Assembly: GCA_964479045.1 (NCBI GenBank)
Contig: CAYZJI010000003.1
Span: 124,001 to 188,000 of the forward strand
DNA length: 64,000 nucleotides
From: 2-02-FULL-47-50 sp964479045
GTDB taxonomy: Bacteria; Pseudomonadota; Gammaproteobacteria; Eutrophobiales; Eutrophobiaceae
Direction of reading: 5' to 3'
Part shown: piece by piece, positions 50,904 to 60,379 of the stretch
Layout: every line of letters begins with the position of its first letter
Numbering within the stretch: position 1 is the first letter of the stretch
Notes under the pieces: model-generated
The model's input: the letters and a program-made list of their open reading frames with translations, nothing else
The model's database searches: none
Told to the model about the DNA's origin: nothing
Position numbers and translations under genes: made by a program

Positions 50904-51728
50904 TTAAGCCATATGATTGTTTTTTAGTAATGAAATGTATTTATTATATTCCTGATTATTCTCATTGCCCTCACGAAAAAAATCTGTAAATTTTATTGCG
51001 TCGTTCAGCAATTGATGATCGTTCATAGTGACGAGCTTTAAAAAATTAATTTTAAGTACTTCTCTGTATTTTTTGAAAAAATCAATACACTCTATTTCAT
51101 TCATGCCTTTTGGATGTACCATTGCTGCTAATTTTGAGGGTGGTATTGTGATGACGTGCACTAATTCTCCAGTATGATGCGGTAAAATCGGACCTAGAAA
51201 GCACCATATAATTACTAGTCGAAAAAGAGAAAATTCATGCTGAGTCAATGAGTAGTTATCAAATGACGGTAAAACAAATTCGCGATTGAAGCGGCTTACC
51301 ATAACCATAAATATTGGCATAAATAAATTATGATCATAATCGGCAAGTTTAATAATTTTAGCTTTCTGATTGGTTATCTTGTATCGTTCAATAGAGAGAT
51401 TGGGGCATCGACGTATAAATATAGGAGCAAATGAATTGCCTGCTTTCATGGCCGTCGTATAATGTCTGGTATTTATAATTTCACCATTAGCCAACTTTAA
51501 TGTTTGTTTTATAACATCTATCCCATCTTTACTTTGAGTGCTAGCGTGGATTGAATATCGTTGTTCAATAACGTCATCTTTTCCATCAAGAGAATCTACA
51601 TCGCGAAATTGTTTTGATGGCTTCAAATTTAATATGAGATCTCCACAGGCTTTTTGGCCGACCGACAAGATATTTCTAGGTGATCCATCTATATTAAAAG
51701 CAAACCTTACACTAGAACGTGATGACAT
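50904..51728 (-). CDS. Orphan hypothetical protein of AT-rich composition
   Basis: 274 residues with no family I recognise. It is basic and mixed, without signal peptide; one hydrophobic stretch (SLFRLVIIWCFLGPILPHHT) might be buried rather than membranous. Codon use is clearly more AT-rich than in its neighbours (many ATA, AAT, TTA), and it sits between the Rieske fusion gene and the MoxR-DUF58-transglutaminase operon. Acquisition from another source is likely; no mobile-element ends are seen around it. Confidence 0.7.
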   Translation of the reverse strand: MSSRSSVRFAFNIDGSPRNILSVGQKACGDLILNLKPSKQFRDVDSLDGKDDVIEQRYSIHASTQSKDGIDVIKQTLKLANGEIINTRHYTTAMKAGNSFAPIFIRRCPNLSIERYKITNQKAKIIKLADYDHNLFMPIFMVMVSRFNREFVLPSFDNYSLTQHEFSLFRLVIIWCFLGPILPHHTGELVHVITIPPSKLAAMVHPKGMNEIECIDFFKKYREVLKINFLKLVTMNDHQLLNDAIKFTDFFREGNENNQEYNKYISLLKNNHMA

Positions 51729-51741
51729 TAATTTATGCTCA

Positions 51742-53736
51742 TTAAAGAATTATTGTTAATAGTGCATTAGCCTTATTATAGAAAAAACGTTTTTCCGCTT
51801 CACTCAATCCTAATGGATCAAAACGGTAACGGTAGTGCAGGGCGAGCAGTTCTCTTAATTCAGAATTCGTAAAATTCTTTTCAATTTTTGCAAGCCATGT
51901 CATCAGGGTTTCGCCCGGCAGGCGGGGTGTGTAACGTTGTTCCAGTTCCTGTACGAGCGCATAAAATATTGAATCCAGACCGGCCTGTTTTACAGGGATG
52001 ACATTCCCCTTCTGTTTGTCTTTTGTGCCACGTTGCATACGGCCACGGATGAATACCCGCCAGATGTAATAGGCAAGGAAGGGCAACAATAACCAGATGA
52101 GAATAGTGGTGCCGTTTTCTGTATCTTCAGAATCCCAGGTGGCGAGTTTGTAAGCCGCCCATGACCACAAGTCGAGCAACGGTTCCAGTGCTGACTGATC
52201 TTCTGCTTCCATGGGCGCCCATACAGCAGGAGTGGTGTCCAGTGTTTGCCATTGACTATCAGCATAAACCTGCACCCAGGAGTGGGCATGGCGTGCACGT
52301 GCAATGTATTGCTGCTCCAAGGTGCTGTATTCATCCACGGCATAGCCGACGACATAACGCGTGGGCACATTCGCGGCACGTAACAGCAGTGCCGTGGCTG
52401 TGGCAAAATATTCGCAATGGCCCTTGCGGTCTTCAAACAGGAATTTTGTGAGATATCCCGCACGGGTATAACGCTGGTTCTGGGTGACGGAATAGGTGAA
52501 GTTATCGGCAAAGAATTTTTTTACGGTGTTGATGCGTTCCTGAGGTGTTTGTGCAGGCAGCCCCAACTCATCAGCCAGTTGCTTTAATTCGGCCGCATAG
52601 ATTGACGGGATTTCCATGTCTTCTTTCGATGGTGGCGCATCCTGAATCTGCTGCTGGTTAAAAGCCGTATCGTATTTAATCCAGCCCGGATTCAATTCGA
52701 TGGACAGTGCACCATACGCGCTGTGTTCCACCTGTGCAGCGGTGACATAGCTTAGGTTCGCAAGACCCAATGGGATTGGCACGATGGCGGTTTCATTATC
52801 CATGAAGAAGCTGATCCTGAGTTTGTCATCAGGGTTGATGGTATCGTCGATAATCCAGAAATTAGTTCTCGTCGCATCAATGATGCTGAGGGTATTCTGA
52901 TAATTCGTCCATACGCTGTAGGCATAATTGGTATAGCTGGATTCACGTAACAGCAGTGGCTTCTGCAGCGGTTTTTCCAGTGGTGTGATGCGTGCGACAA
53001 TACGATCTGACAGCTTGAGTTTCCCGAGAGAGCCGATCGCCGTGGAAGCACGCAGAGGATCACGGCTGCGCCACATGAATTGATCAAACCATTGCAGTAC
53101 AGATGCTTCAGCCATGGCCTGCAGTTTTTCCATGCCGGCCTGCCCTGCAAGTCCACCGGCACCGGCCAGAGTAAACATGAGTAACCAGACGGCCGGGTGA
53201 CTGTGTTTCGGGCGCAACGTCCATAACGTCCAGGCCAGCAACACCACAACGCAGATATAAAAGATAATCTCGTGGTGGTTTCCGGCGCTGGCGGCAATCA
53301 TGGATGCAAACAGGTACGGATACGAAAGATCAATTTCCATATTGACAGGACTCATACCGTTCCGCTCTAACCGCCGCAGGCTCATGAACAATACACCCGG
53401 GGTGATATGACCTTGCACGCTCCAGGTCTGGGCCAGTATCAATGGATAAAAGAAAAACGGCAGCAGCCCCAGAATGATGAATATCCCGTGATAGGAGCGG
53501 GTCGAGAAAATATACACAACAGCCACAACGAAAATCACACTGCTGAGATCAGCAATCAGGTTGAATTCTTTTTCCGTGATGGGTACGCGTCCCTGTATCC
53601 AGCGGGCAGATTCGAGAGACAGGGCCATAAGCAAGGCATAGATCAGAAATTCACATTGCCAGCCCCACATCAGTAATCCGGCCGTGATTAAAAATGGCGG
53701 CGCAGGTGGAAAGAGCAATTTGGGACGAACGATCAT
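51742..53736 (-). CDS. Membrane transglutaminase-like protein (TgpA/DUF3488 type)
   Basis: 664 residues. Several N-terminal membrane helices (about 1-200), then a transglutaminase-core domain outside the membrane with GHCEYFATATALLLRAANVP (catalytic C), ARARHAHSWVQVYADSQW (H) and LDTTPAVWAP (D), a further helix near 545-565, and a DUF4129-like tail (RYTPRLPGETLMTWLAKIE). Same architecture as Pseudomonas TgpA, which is essential there. Overlaps the DUF58 gene by 4 bases. Confidence 0.93.
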   Translation of the reverse strand: MIVRPKLLFPPAPPFLITAGLLMWGWQCEFLIYALLMALSLESARWIQGRVPITEKEFNLIADLSSVIFVVAVVYIFSTRSYHGIFIILGLLPFFFYPLILAQTWSVQGHITPGVLFMSLRRLERNGMSPVNMEIDLSYPYLFASMIAASAGNHHEIIFYICVVVLLAWTLWTLRPKHSHPAVWLLMFTLAGAGGLAGQAGMEKLQAMAEASVLQWFDQFMWRSRDPLRASTAIGSLGKLKLSDRIVARITPLEKPLQKPLLLRESSYTNYAYSVWTNYQNTLSIIDATRTNFWIIDDTINPDDKLRISFFMDNETAIVPIPLGLANLSYVTAAQVEHSAYGALSIELNPGWIKYDTAFNQQQIQDAPPSKEDMEIPSIYAAELKQLADELGLPAQTPQERINTVKKFFADNFTYSVTQNQRYTRAGYLTKFLFEDRKGHCEYFATATALLLRAANVPTRYVVGYAVDEYSTLEQQYIARARHAHSWVQVYADSQWQTLDTTPAVWAPMEAEDQSALEPLLDLWSWAAYKLATWDSEDTENGTTILIWLLLPFLAYYIWRVFIRGRMQRGTKDKQKGNVIPVKQAGLDSIFYALVQELEQRYTPRLPGETLMTWLAKIEKNFTNSELRELLALHYRYRFDPLGLSEAEKRFFYNKANALLTIIL

Positions 53737-55085
53737 GACAACGATAACTCCCGATCCAGTGCTGACTGGATATTACCTGCAGGCAGAAAATGTACATTCT
53801 GAATATCAGCGTGATGCAAACCGGCCTCATACGCTTGTGCTGTGGTAATAACGAAGATCAGTACCGGCATGCCCCTCGTTTGCAGTTCTTTCACCAGTTG
53901 CCGGCGTGGTTCATCCCAGTCCAGCAGCACGCAGATAAAGGCGCTGGTATCTGCAGCATGCTGTAATAACAGGTTGCGCAAGTGCTGGATGTTCTCTTCG
54001 GGGTTGGCCTCAACACAGGCCAGTACCTCCAGCATGCTCTCCGGTGCATGGCCTCGGCCGCTGGTAAAACGGTAAGCACGATCATGGATGAACATCAGAT
54101 CCATCAGGCTGTCCTGTTGACGGGAGGAGAGGGCGATCGAAGCTGCAACGGAGACGGCCTCTTCAAACACCTGTTCCGGTTTTCCGGAAACATAAGTATC
54201 CAATGCCAGTCCGAGGCGGGAGAAGTATTCATCCTGATATTCCTTGACGATGGGCGTACCCGTGCGGGCATAGCTGCGCCAGTGGATGTCGCGCATGGAA
54301 TCACCGGGACGATATTCCCGCAGAGAAAAAAATTCTTCCGAGTCACCCACTGCAGAAGCCTGATTGACACCCCCGGCCTGGTACGTACGTTTACCGTGTA
54401 CCGGGAGCGCGGGGAAATTATAAAGTCTGGGCAGGATCAGCAGCGAATCCATTTGCCGGTATTGATGAAAACGCCGCACCAGCCCCAGGGGATCCATTTT
54501 ACCGAGATAGGTGCGCTCAAAACGCAGATAGCCGCGTCGCAGTGGTGTCATACTGATTTTGATTTCGGCACTGCTGCCGGCTGCTATGCTGCCATAGTTC
54601 ACTACAGGGATGTCACCGCCACGATTTCTGCGGATCTGTGTTACCAGCCGCGGATATCCCAGAATCCGATCAAAGTAATTTCGTCTTCGATCATCTTCGT
54701 CCCGGATATTGATAAAACTGTCATAAGAGGGCAGGCCGCTCGCAAGTTCATCGATGACGATAACGGGGTCAGTAATCTTGCGGCCGGGGTTTTCCACAAC
54801 CAGTGAATAATGCAGGGGCTGTCCGGCGGCACCACGAGGTGGCAGGACACGATGCGTACGGAATTTTTGCCGGTATACAAACACAGACAGGAACGAGAGG
54901 CACAACAGGCTGAACAGCAGGGTGGCGATCTGATAGGAAAGGGTTTGATGTATGTTCACACCAAATATTGCGGCGATGATAAATGTCATGAGGATGAGAA
55001 GTCCGGACTCGGTAAATTGCCGGCGCAGCCATTGACTGCTGCGGTATACGATTAAAAAATTGCGGAAAAGTAATTTCCGGATCAC
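53733..55085 (-). CDS. DUF58 domain protein
   Basis: 450 residues: two membrane helices at about 27-75, then a beta-rich part, and the DUF58 signature EFFSLREYRPGDSMRDIHWR at about 253-272 followed by a vWA-like fold (GLALDTYVSGK). This family always goes with MoxR ATPases and often with transglutaminases; the set is thought to act as a chaperone/assembly system at the membrane. 11 bases after the moxR gene. Confidence 0.93.
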   Translation of the reverse strand: MIRKLLFRNFLIVYRSSQWLRRQFTESGLLILMTFIIAAIFGVNIHQTLSYQIATLLFSLLCLSFLSVFVYRQKFRTHRVLPPRGAAGQPLHYSLVVENPGRKITDPVIVIDELASGLPSYDSFINIRDEDDRRRNYFDRILGYPRLVTQIRRNRGGDIPVVNYGSIAAGSSAEIKISMTPLRRGYLRFERTYLGKMDPLGLVRRFHQYRQMDSLLILPRLYNFPALPVHGKRTYQAGGVNQASAVGDSEEFFSLREYRPGDSMRDIHWRSYARTGTPIVKEYQDEYFSRLGLALDTYVSGKPEQVFEEAVSVAASIALSSRQQDSLMDLMFIHDRAYRFTSGRGHAPESMLEVLACVEANPEENIQHLRNLLLQHAADTSAFICVLLDWDEPRRQLVKELQTRGMPVLIFVITTAQAYEAGLHHADIQNVHFLPAGNIQSALDRELSLS

Positions 55086-55096
55086 CGTTCAGAACA

Positions 55097-56029
55097 TCAG
55101 GCGGGCGCGGGTAAGGTTTCAATCACTGCGCGCACGATGTCCTCCGCACTTCGGCCGGAAAATTTCATTCGGGAATCCAGCATCAACCGGTGGGCCACTA
55201 CCGGCAGTACCAGTTCCTGCACATGGTCCGGCGTCACAAATTCAAGACCGTCCATCAGGGCCAATGCCTGCGCACATTTCATCAGGGCAATCGAAGCACG
55301 CGGACTGGCGCCGTTGATAATGCCTTCTGCTGTGCGCGTAGCGCGTATCAGACTGACGATGTAATGTTTGATTTCATCGCTGATGCGTACATTTGCAAGG
55401 CTTTCCTTGAACTGGATTACCTGTGCTTTTGTGGCACAGGCACTGATCTCTTCCAATGGATGCCGGTGATGTTGCTCTGTAAGGATATTGATTTCATCCT
55501 CCTGTCCGACATAACCGAGTCTGAGGCGCATCGCAAAGCGATCCATCTGTGCTTCCGGCAATGGATAGGTGCCGTGATAATCAATCGGGTTCTGGGTGGC
55601 TATGACGAAGAAGAGTTTGTCCAGGGGACGAAGTTCACCGTCAATGCTCACCTGCGATTCTGCCATGGCTTCCAGCAATGCGGATTGTGTACGGGGTGAT
55701 GCGCGATTGATTTCGTCCGCCAGCAGGATATTCGTGAACACCGGGCCCGGTTGAAAACTGAATTGCTGGTTGCGCGGATCAAAAATCGAAACGCCGAGTA
55801 TGTCGGTCGGCAGTAAATCCGGCGTGAACTGGATGCGTCGGTATTCCGCGTCTATGCTTTTGGCCAGGGCCTTGGCGAGGGTGGTTTTACCGGTGCCCGG
55901 AACGTCTTCCAGCAACACATGACCGCCGCTGAAAAATGCCGCCAGCAGTTTACGAATGGCTCCGGATTGGCCCTTGATTACGCGGGCCAGGTTCGATGAG
56001 ATGGCATTGCAGGTTTGCTGGTGGGGCAT
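55097..56029 (-). CDS. MoxR-family AAA+ ATPase
   Basis: 310 residues with Walker A (LLEDVPGTGKTTLAKALA), Walker B (ILLADEINRASPRTQSALLE), sensor 1 (FFVIATQNPIDYHGTYPLPE) and a C-terminal lid domain. MoxR ATPases help maturation of enzymes such as methanol dehydrogenase in some methylotrophs, but this DUF58/transglutaminase-linked version is broadly distributed, so no special link to PQQ enzymes should be assumed. Confidence 0.95.
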   Translation of the reverse strand: MPHQQTCNAISSNLARVIKGQSGAIRKLLAAFFSGGHVLLEDVPGTGKTTLAKALAKSIDAEYRRIQFTPDLLPTDILGVSIFDPRNQQFSFQPGPVFTNILLADEINRASPRTQSALLEAMAESQVSIDGELRPLDKLFFVIATQNPIDYHGTYPLPEAQMDRFAMRLRLGYVGQEDEINILTEQHHRHPLEEISACATKAQVIQFKESLANVRISDEIKHYIVSLIRATRTAEGIINGASPRASIALMKCAQALALMDGLEFVTPDHVQELVLPVVAHRLMLDSRMKFSGRSAEDIVRAVIETLPAPA

Positions 56030-56052
56030 GAACAGGACCGTGCATTGAATTA

Positions 56053-56721
56053 ATGAAGCAACACAATATAATCAAATCACCCGAATTGCCAACACCGTGC
56101 AAAACAATGTTTGAAAAGAAAGCCCTCACGTCTGTCCCGATTCATGATGTCCTGGCCCGGCGCTGGAGCGGGCGTGCCTATGATCCCGCCCGTGCGGTGT
56201 CGCGTGATCATATTATTGCTCTGCTGGAAGCAGCGCGCTGGTCACCGTCCTGTTTTGGTGATCAACCCTGGCGTTACATTATTTGTGACAAACACGCTGA
56301 CATGACAGCGTGGAATGCAGCCTTTGCCTGTCTGGGAGAAGGTAACCAGAGCTGGGCGAAAGATGCTCCCGTACTGATTCTATCGGTGGCAGACAGCGTG
56401 ATGTCACGCAACGGCAAACCTAACCGCTGGGCACAGTACGATACCGGCGCAGCCACGATGAGTCTGTGTGTACAGGCGACAGCACTCGGTTTGATGGTGC
56501 ACCAGATGGGAGGGTTTGATGCGGACGCCGCGCGTAAAACTTTTTCCATTCCTGACCAGTACACACCGATGGCCATGATGACTGTCGGTTATCAACTGCC
56601 GACCGGACAGATTCAGGGAGAAATCCGCGAACGGGAATTATCACCGCGTGTGCGTAATCCGCTGTCCCGGAATTTTTTTGCGGGGACGTGGGACCAGCCT
56701 TACGAGAAATCAGAATCCTGA
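56053..56721 (+). CDS. Nitroreductase family protein
   Basis: 222 residues, or 204 if ATG 56107 (MFEKKALTSVPIHDVLARRW) is used; neither has a clear ribosome-binding site and the shorter start matches the family better. FMN-binding pattern RRWSGRAYDPARAVS, LLEAARWSPSCFGDQPWRYI, and QYDTGAATMSLCVQATALGL. An NAD(P)H-dependent flavin reductase of unknown substrate. Its last 12 bases overlap the convergent Hsp15 gene. Confidence 0.9.
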   Translation: MKQHNIIKSPELPTPCKTMFEKKALTSVPIHDVLARRWSGRAYDPARAVSRDHIIALLEAARWSPSCFGDQPWRYIICDKHADMTAWNAAFACLGEGNQSWAKDAPVLILSVADSVMSRNGKPNRWAQYDTGAATMSLCVQATALGLMVHQMGGFDADAARKTFSIPDQYTPMAMMTVGYQLPTGQIQGEIRERELSPRVRNPLSRNFFAGTWDQPYEKSES

Positions 56722-57117
56722 TTTGAACCGGATCAAATCGCGTCTTGCGCGTTTCGTTGGTCGTCCGGGAGTGTGTGGATGTAATTGTGCATCCAGTTTG
56801 ATCTGCGCAGCCAGTTCTTCACGCCGTTTTATGCTGTCCACGGTTTCTGTGTAAAGAGTTGCAGTGTCTTTTGCCGAAACACGGGCATTGGTCAGGCGCG
56901 TCACGGTGACATCAAACTGATACGGAGTGCGTTTGATGCCAAGGCGGGTGCCGGGTTGAATGGTTCTGGATGGTTTGGGCCGTTCATTGTTGACCAGGAT
57001 CTTGCCGCCCTTGATGGCGTCTGCCGCCAGTCCCCGGGTTTTGTAAAACCGCGCACACCAGAGCCATTTGTCGAGGCGCATACCGGAAGTTTCTTTTTCG
57101 TCCTGAACAGATTTCAT
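56710..57117 (-). CDS. hslR: Hsp15-type S4 RNA-binding protein
   Basis: 135 residues from ATG 57117 (E. coli Hsp15 has 133); ATG 57081 is an alternative. S4 domain at the start: MRLDKWLWCARFYKTRGLAA followed by GGKILVNNERPKPSRTIQPG. The tail is basic (RPTKRARRDLIRFKSGF). Hsp15 binds 50S subunits carrying stranded nascent chains after heat stress. Divergent from moaB. Confidence 0.92.
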   Translation of the reverse strand: MKSVQDEKETSGMRLDKWLWCARFYKTRGLAADAIKGGKILVNNERPKPSRTIQPGTRLGIKRTPYQFDVTVTRLTNARVSAKDTATLYTETVDSIKRREELAAQIKLDAQLHPHTPGRPTKRARRDLIRFKSGF

Positions 57118-57169
57118 AAACAGGTTTTTTGGTTGTATAGTGAGATCATATACCAAAAGCTGAAATATT

Positions 57170-57697
57170 ATGGCCGGTTCCACTCCCAGAGAATTCAAAC
57201 CGATCGGTATCGCGTTACTGACAGTTTCCGATACCCGCACTGATGCCGATGACAAATCCGGTAACATCCTCGTTGCGCGCATCAAAGACAGCGGCCATCT
57301 TTTGCGCGATAAAAAAATTGTTCCAGACGATATTTATCGCATCCGTGCCATGGTTTCGCAATGGTGTGTGGATGAGAATATCAATGCCATCATCACCACC
57401 GGCGGCACCGGGATTACCGGTCGTGATGGCACGCCGGAAGCCGTGCAAGTCCTGTTTGACAAGGAGATCGGAGGGTTTGGCGAGACGTTCCGCATGATTT
57501 CGTATCAGGACATCGGTACTTCAACCATCCAGTCCCGCGCCCTTGCCGGTGTGATTAACGGGACTTTTGTATTTTGCCTGCCGGGTTCACCCAACGCCTG
57601 CACTACGGCATGGGACAAATTAATCCAGCCGCAACTCGATTACCGTACGCGTCCGTGCAACCTGGTGGAGTTGATGCCACGTTTACTGGAAAAATAA
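57170..57697 (+). CDS. moaB: Molybdenum cofactor biosynthesis protein MoaB
   Basis: 175 residues. MogA/MoaB fold: IALLTVSDTRTDADDKSGNI, AIITTGGTGITGRDGTPEAV, GTFVFCLPGSPNACTTAWDK. Adenylylates molybdopterin before metal insertion by MoeA. It is 20 kb from the main cofactor block and on its own; if no mog gene exists elsewhere, it would fill that step. Confidence 0.94.
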   Translation: MAGSTPREFKPIGIALLTVSDTRTDADDKSGNILVARIKDSGHLLRDKKIVPDDIYRIRAMVSQWCVDENINAIITTGGTGITGRDGTPEAVQVLFDKEIGGFGETFRMISYQDIGTSTIQSRALAGVINGTFVFCLPGSPNACTTAWDKLIQPQLDYRTRPCNLVELMPRLLEK

Positions 57698-57704
57698 CCA
57701 GGAC

Positions 57705-58700
57705 CTACCTTGTTTTTTCGGTAATCGAAAAATAAACCAGTATCGTCCGTTTTAATGGATGATTGTTGTCATCGCTGATCATGAAATAGGAATTATCGCG
57801 ATAGCGTGTGATGCCCTCAAAATTGTCATTTAAAATCCCGTTGTCTGGCTTGAAGGTGTAAATGAGTTCACTTTTCGCATGCTGTTCTTCCAACATAACC
57901 CGGTGCAGTGAAATTTCCACAGTAGGAAACAGTCCGCCGAATGCCCGTTCCAATGCCAGCAGGCTGCCATCCGGCATCGTCGTCATTGCTACCAGTGCTC
58001 CATAGTAAGTGTCCTGTGCCGGGAATGACCATTGCTGTCCGTGTGTGCTGAAGAGTTGGAGCATGCCTTCCGGATGGCCGGTCAGTGGCATTTCCGGTCC
58101 CGTGATAATCCCGTACTGCTCATGCTTCGTGACAGCTTCCAGTGACTGGTTTTCTCTCCGGTAATTTTTGATGTCTGCGAGAGGTGCGGGCAGGGTAATG
58201 TTGGCTGTTTCCCGGCCATCGGTCCGGTATTCAATCAGGCGTGGTATACGCTCGAAGCAGACCACAAGCCGGGTATCTCCGGGAACGCCGTTATGGTCGT
58301 TCAGCAGGGTGAGGTCTTCGCTGTCCGAGGGTTTGTAACGCAGAGGTTTGCCGGACTGATCCCGAAGGGGATAACCACTCAAGACATGCATATCGGTGAG
58401 CTGGTTGTTTTCAAACTCAGGACGCAGGTGTAGTACAAAGCCATTATCAGAGAGCGCGTACAGGCGCCCGTCATCATCGTCCCAGGCGAGTCCTGATAAC
58501 TCCGAGACTTTCACTCCGTCTACCGTGATGTTCGAAAGCTGCATCAGTGTATGCAGGGTGATCACATAGCGGCCATCCTCGTTATGGTATTGTTGGTCAA
58601 GCGGAGTGGCCGAGGCTACAGACTCTTCTGCTCCTGCCGGCAGTGGCAGCCAAACCAGACAAAAGACCAGTATCAGGCCCCGGAACCGGTTCACAATCAT
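57705..58700 (-). CDS. Exported esterase-like activity of phytase family protein
   Basis: 331 residues from ATG 58700, which gives a signal peptide (MIVNRFRGLILVFCLVWLPL, cleavage near AGA); ATG 58712 is an alternative. The mature protein has beta-propeller repeats: VSELSGLAWDDDDGRLYALS, SDSEDLTLL, ITGPEMPLTGHPEGMLQLF, NFEGITRYRDNSYFMISDDN. Family known as 'esterase-like activity of phytase'; enzymatic role is weakly defined. Convergent with moaB. Confidence 0.88.
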   Translation of the reverse strand: MIVNRFRGLILVFCLVWLPLPAGAEESVASATPLDQQYHNEDGRYVITLHTLMQLSNITVDGVKVSELSGLAWDDDDGRLYALSDNGFVLHLRPEFENNQLTDMHVLSGYPLRDQSGKPLRYKPSDSEDLTLLNDHNGVPGDTRLVVCFERIPRLIEYRTDGRETANITLPAPLADIKNYRRENQSLEAVTKHEQYGIITGPEMPLTGHPEGMLQLFSTHGQQWSFPAQDTYYGALVAMTTMPDGSLLALERAFGGLFPTVEISLHRVMLEEQHAKSELIYTFKPDNGILNDNFEGITRYRDNSYFMISDDNNHPLKRTILVYFSITEKTR

Positions 58701-58790
58701 GGCTGAATCCATAGGCAACCGGGTCTAGGCGTGATGGAAATGCGGTTTATAATAGGCAAACTTTATTTGTCCCTGTTCATCCAAAGGATT

Positions 58791-59831
58791 ATGCAAAATT
58801 TAACTTTCACAGCCATGGTGCTCGGTTTGGGGCTCTCCCTGCAGGCACACGCCACCATTTACACGCTCAAGGGCGATGATTCCGTTTTTGGCCAGGTCAG
58901 CACGGTAACAGCCCAGTTTAATGATACCTTACTCGACATTGGTCGCAGCAATGGATTTGGTCTACAGGATCTGAAACTGTTTAATCCCGGTATCGATACC
59001 TGGATGCCCGGCGAAGGACAGGCGATCCAGTTGCCTGGACAATTCATACTTCCCAACGTACCGCCTGTGGGTATCGTGCTGAACATCCCGGAAATGCGGC
59101 TTTATTATTTCCCGGACGTGAAAAAGGGTGAGGAGCGTCAAGTCATTACCTATCCACTGGGTATCGGCCGTGAAGGATGGAGTACGCCTTACACCAAAAC
59201 CAGTATCATCCATAAACAGAAAGATCCGGCCTGGTATCCGCCGGAATCCATCCGCAAGGAACATGCGGAAAAAGGCGATCCGCTCCCGAAAATGGTACCG
59301 GCCGGGCCAGACAATCCATTGGGCGCCTATGCCATGCGTATGGGACTGGGTGCCTATCTGATTCATGGTACCAATAAACCCTTTGGTGTGGGCATGCGTG
59401 TGAGTCATGGTTGCATCCGGCTTTATCCGGAAGACATTGAAGATCTGTTTGCGCGCGTCAAGGTAGGCACACCCGTAAATATTATCAACCAGCCCTACAA
59501 GATCGGTGTGCTGGATGGTGTGATCTATCTGGAAGTGCACCCGTATCTGGATGAAGACGGTCACCGGTTTGCCCAGAACAGTCTGACTGAAGTGGTCAAG
59601 TACATCATTGAAACCACAAAAGAAAATCAGTACGAAATTGACTGGGACCTGGTAAAAAAAGTCGTGGATGAATCCACCGGGGTGCCGGTGGCGATTGGCC
59701 TGCACCTGCCGGATGCTCCACCCGCACCCGTCAGCACCGTTGCAGACAATACGACTCCTGCTCCGGCCGTGACCCGGGAAGCATCCCATCAGATGCAATT
59801 ACGCATGGAGACGGAAATCCGCCCGCACTAG
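58791..59831 (+). CDS. L,D-transpeptidase, ErfK/YbiS type
   Basis: 346 residues from ATG 58791, giving a signal peptide (MQNLTFTAMVLGLGLSLQAHA). A LysM-like region (about 25-85, LLDIGRSNGFGLQDLKLFNP) precedes the YkuD catalytic domain with HGTNKPFGVGMRVSHGCIRL, where the SHGCIR cysteine is the nucleophile. A Pro/Ala-rich tail follows. E. coli homologues attach Braun lipoprotein to peptidoglycan. The next gene, facing it, is an Lpp/OprI-like lipoprotein, a fitting partner. Confidence 0.94.
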   Translation: MQNLTFTAMVLGLGLSLQAHATIYTLKGDDSVFGQVSTVTAQFNDTLLDIGRSNGFGLQDLKLFNPGIDTWMPGEGQAIQLPGQFILPNVPPVGIVLNIPEMRLYYFPDVKKGEERQVITYPLGIGREGWSTPYTKTSIIHKQKDPAWYPPESIRKEHAEKGDPLPKMVPAGPDNPLGAYAMRMGLGAYLIHGTNKPFGVGMRVSHGCIRLYPEDIEDLFARVKVGTPVNIINQPYKIGVLDGVIYLEVHPYLDEDGHRFAQNSLTEVVKYIIETTKENQYEIDWDLVKKVVDESTGVPVAIGLHLPDAPPAPVSTVADNTTPAPAVTREASHQMQLRMETEIRPH

Positions 59832-59868
59832 ATTGACGGATTGATCGAGTGAATTTCGGCTGCGGAAA

Positions 59869-59905
59869 TAAAAAAGCCCCGGAGATTTCTCCGGGGCTTT
59901 TTATT
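59869..59905. terminator. Bidirectional rho-independent terminator
   Basis: AAAAAGCCCCGGAG-ATTT-CTCCGGGGCTTTTT: strong G/C stem with A-run on the left and T-run on the right, so it works in both directions. It lies between the convergent L,D-transpeptidase and lipoprotein genes. Confidence 0.93.
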
Positions 59906-59921
59906 TGAATAAGTACTGCGA

Positions 59922-60203
59922 TTACTTCTGCATTGCCTTTTCAAACATACGATCCAGCTTGGCGCTGTTTTCGTTGCAGCAGTTGAGCGCTGCGGTAGCG
60001 TCTGCCTGGGCCTTTGTGGCTGCACCATTGGCTTCTGAGCCGACGGTGTGAGCAATCTGGGCCAGGTTATAGGCCTCATTCGCTCTGGCCATAGCTGCAT
60101 CAGCAGCGGCTTTGGCTTCTTCTACTTTGGTCACATCAGCGCAGCCGCCGACCAGACCCAGAGAAAGAGCAAGTACTGAAATTTTGATGAACTTAGTCTG
60201 CAT
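59922..60203 (-). CDS. Lpp/OprI-type alanine-zipper outer-membrane lipoprotein
   Basis: 93 residues from ATG 60203 (GGGAG upstream). Lipobox LVGGC with C21 as the lipidated residue; mature 73 residues are an alanine-rich heptad helix (VEEAKAAADAAMARANEAYN) ending KAMQK. The terminal lysine is the usual site of attachment to peptidoglycan. Pseudomonas OprI is the closest known match in length. A CC pair (ALNCCNENS) in the helix is unusual. Expressed from its own promoter with a strong terminator. Confidence 0.9.
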   Translation of the reverse strand: MQTKFIKISVLALSLGLVGGCADVTKVEEAKAAADAAMARANEAYNLAQIAHTVGSEANGAATKAQADATAALNCCNENSAKLDRMFEKAMQK

Positions 60204-60379
60204 GTTGTTTTCTCCCGTTAAACCTATAACCAATGGCTGAGGTTTTCCCCAGTTCAAAATGTCAGTGGAATCATGACCGATTTCAGTCCGTTAATCAACG
60301 GCTTTGAACAAAAAAAATCATGGTTCGTAAGACCGAAAATCATGAAAAACAGGGGGCCAAACCGGGGTATGGACGGTCC

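Noticed and set aside
55097..56029. MoxR as evidence for a methanol dehydrogenase locus
   Set aside because: MoxR with DUF58 and a transglutaminase is common in bacteria without methanol oxidation, and no mxa or xox genes adjoin it.
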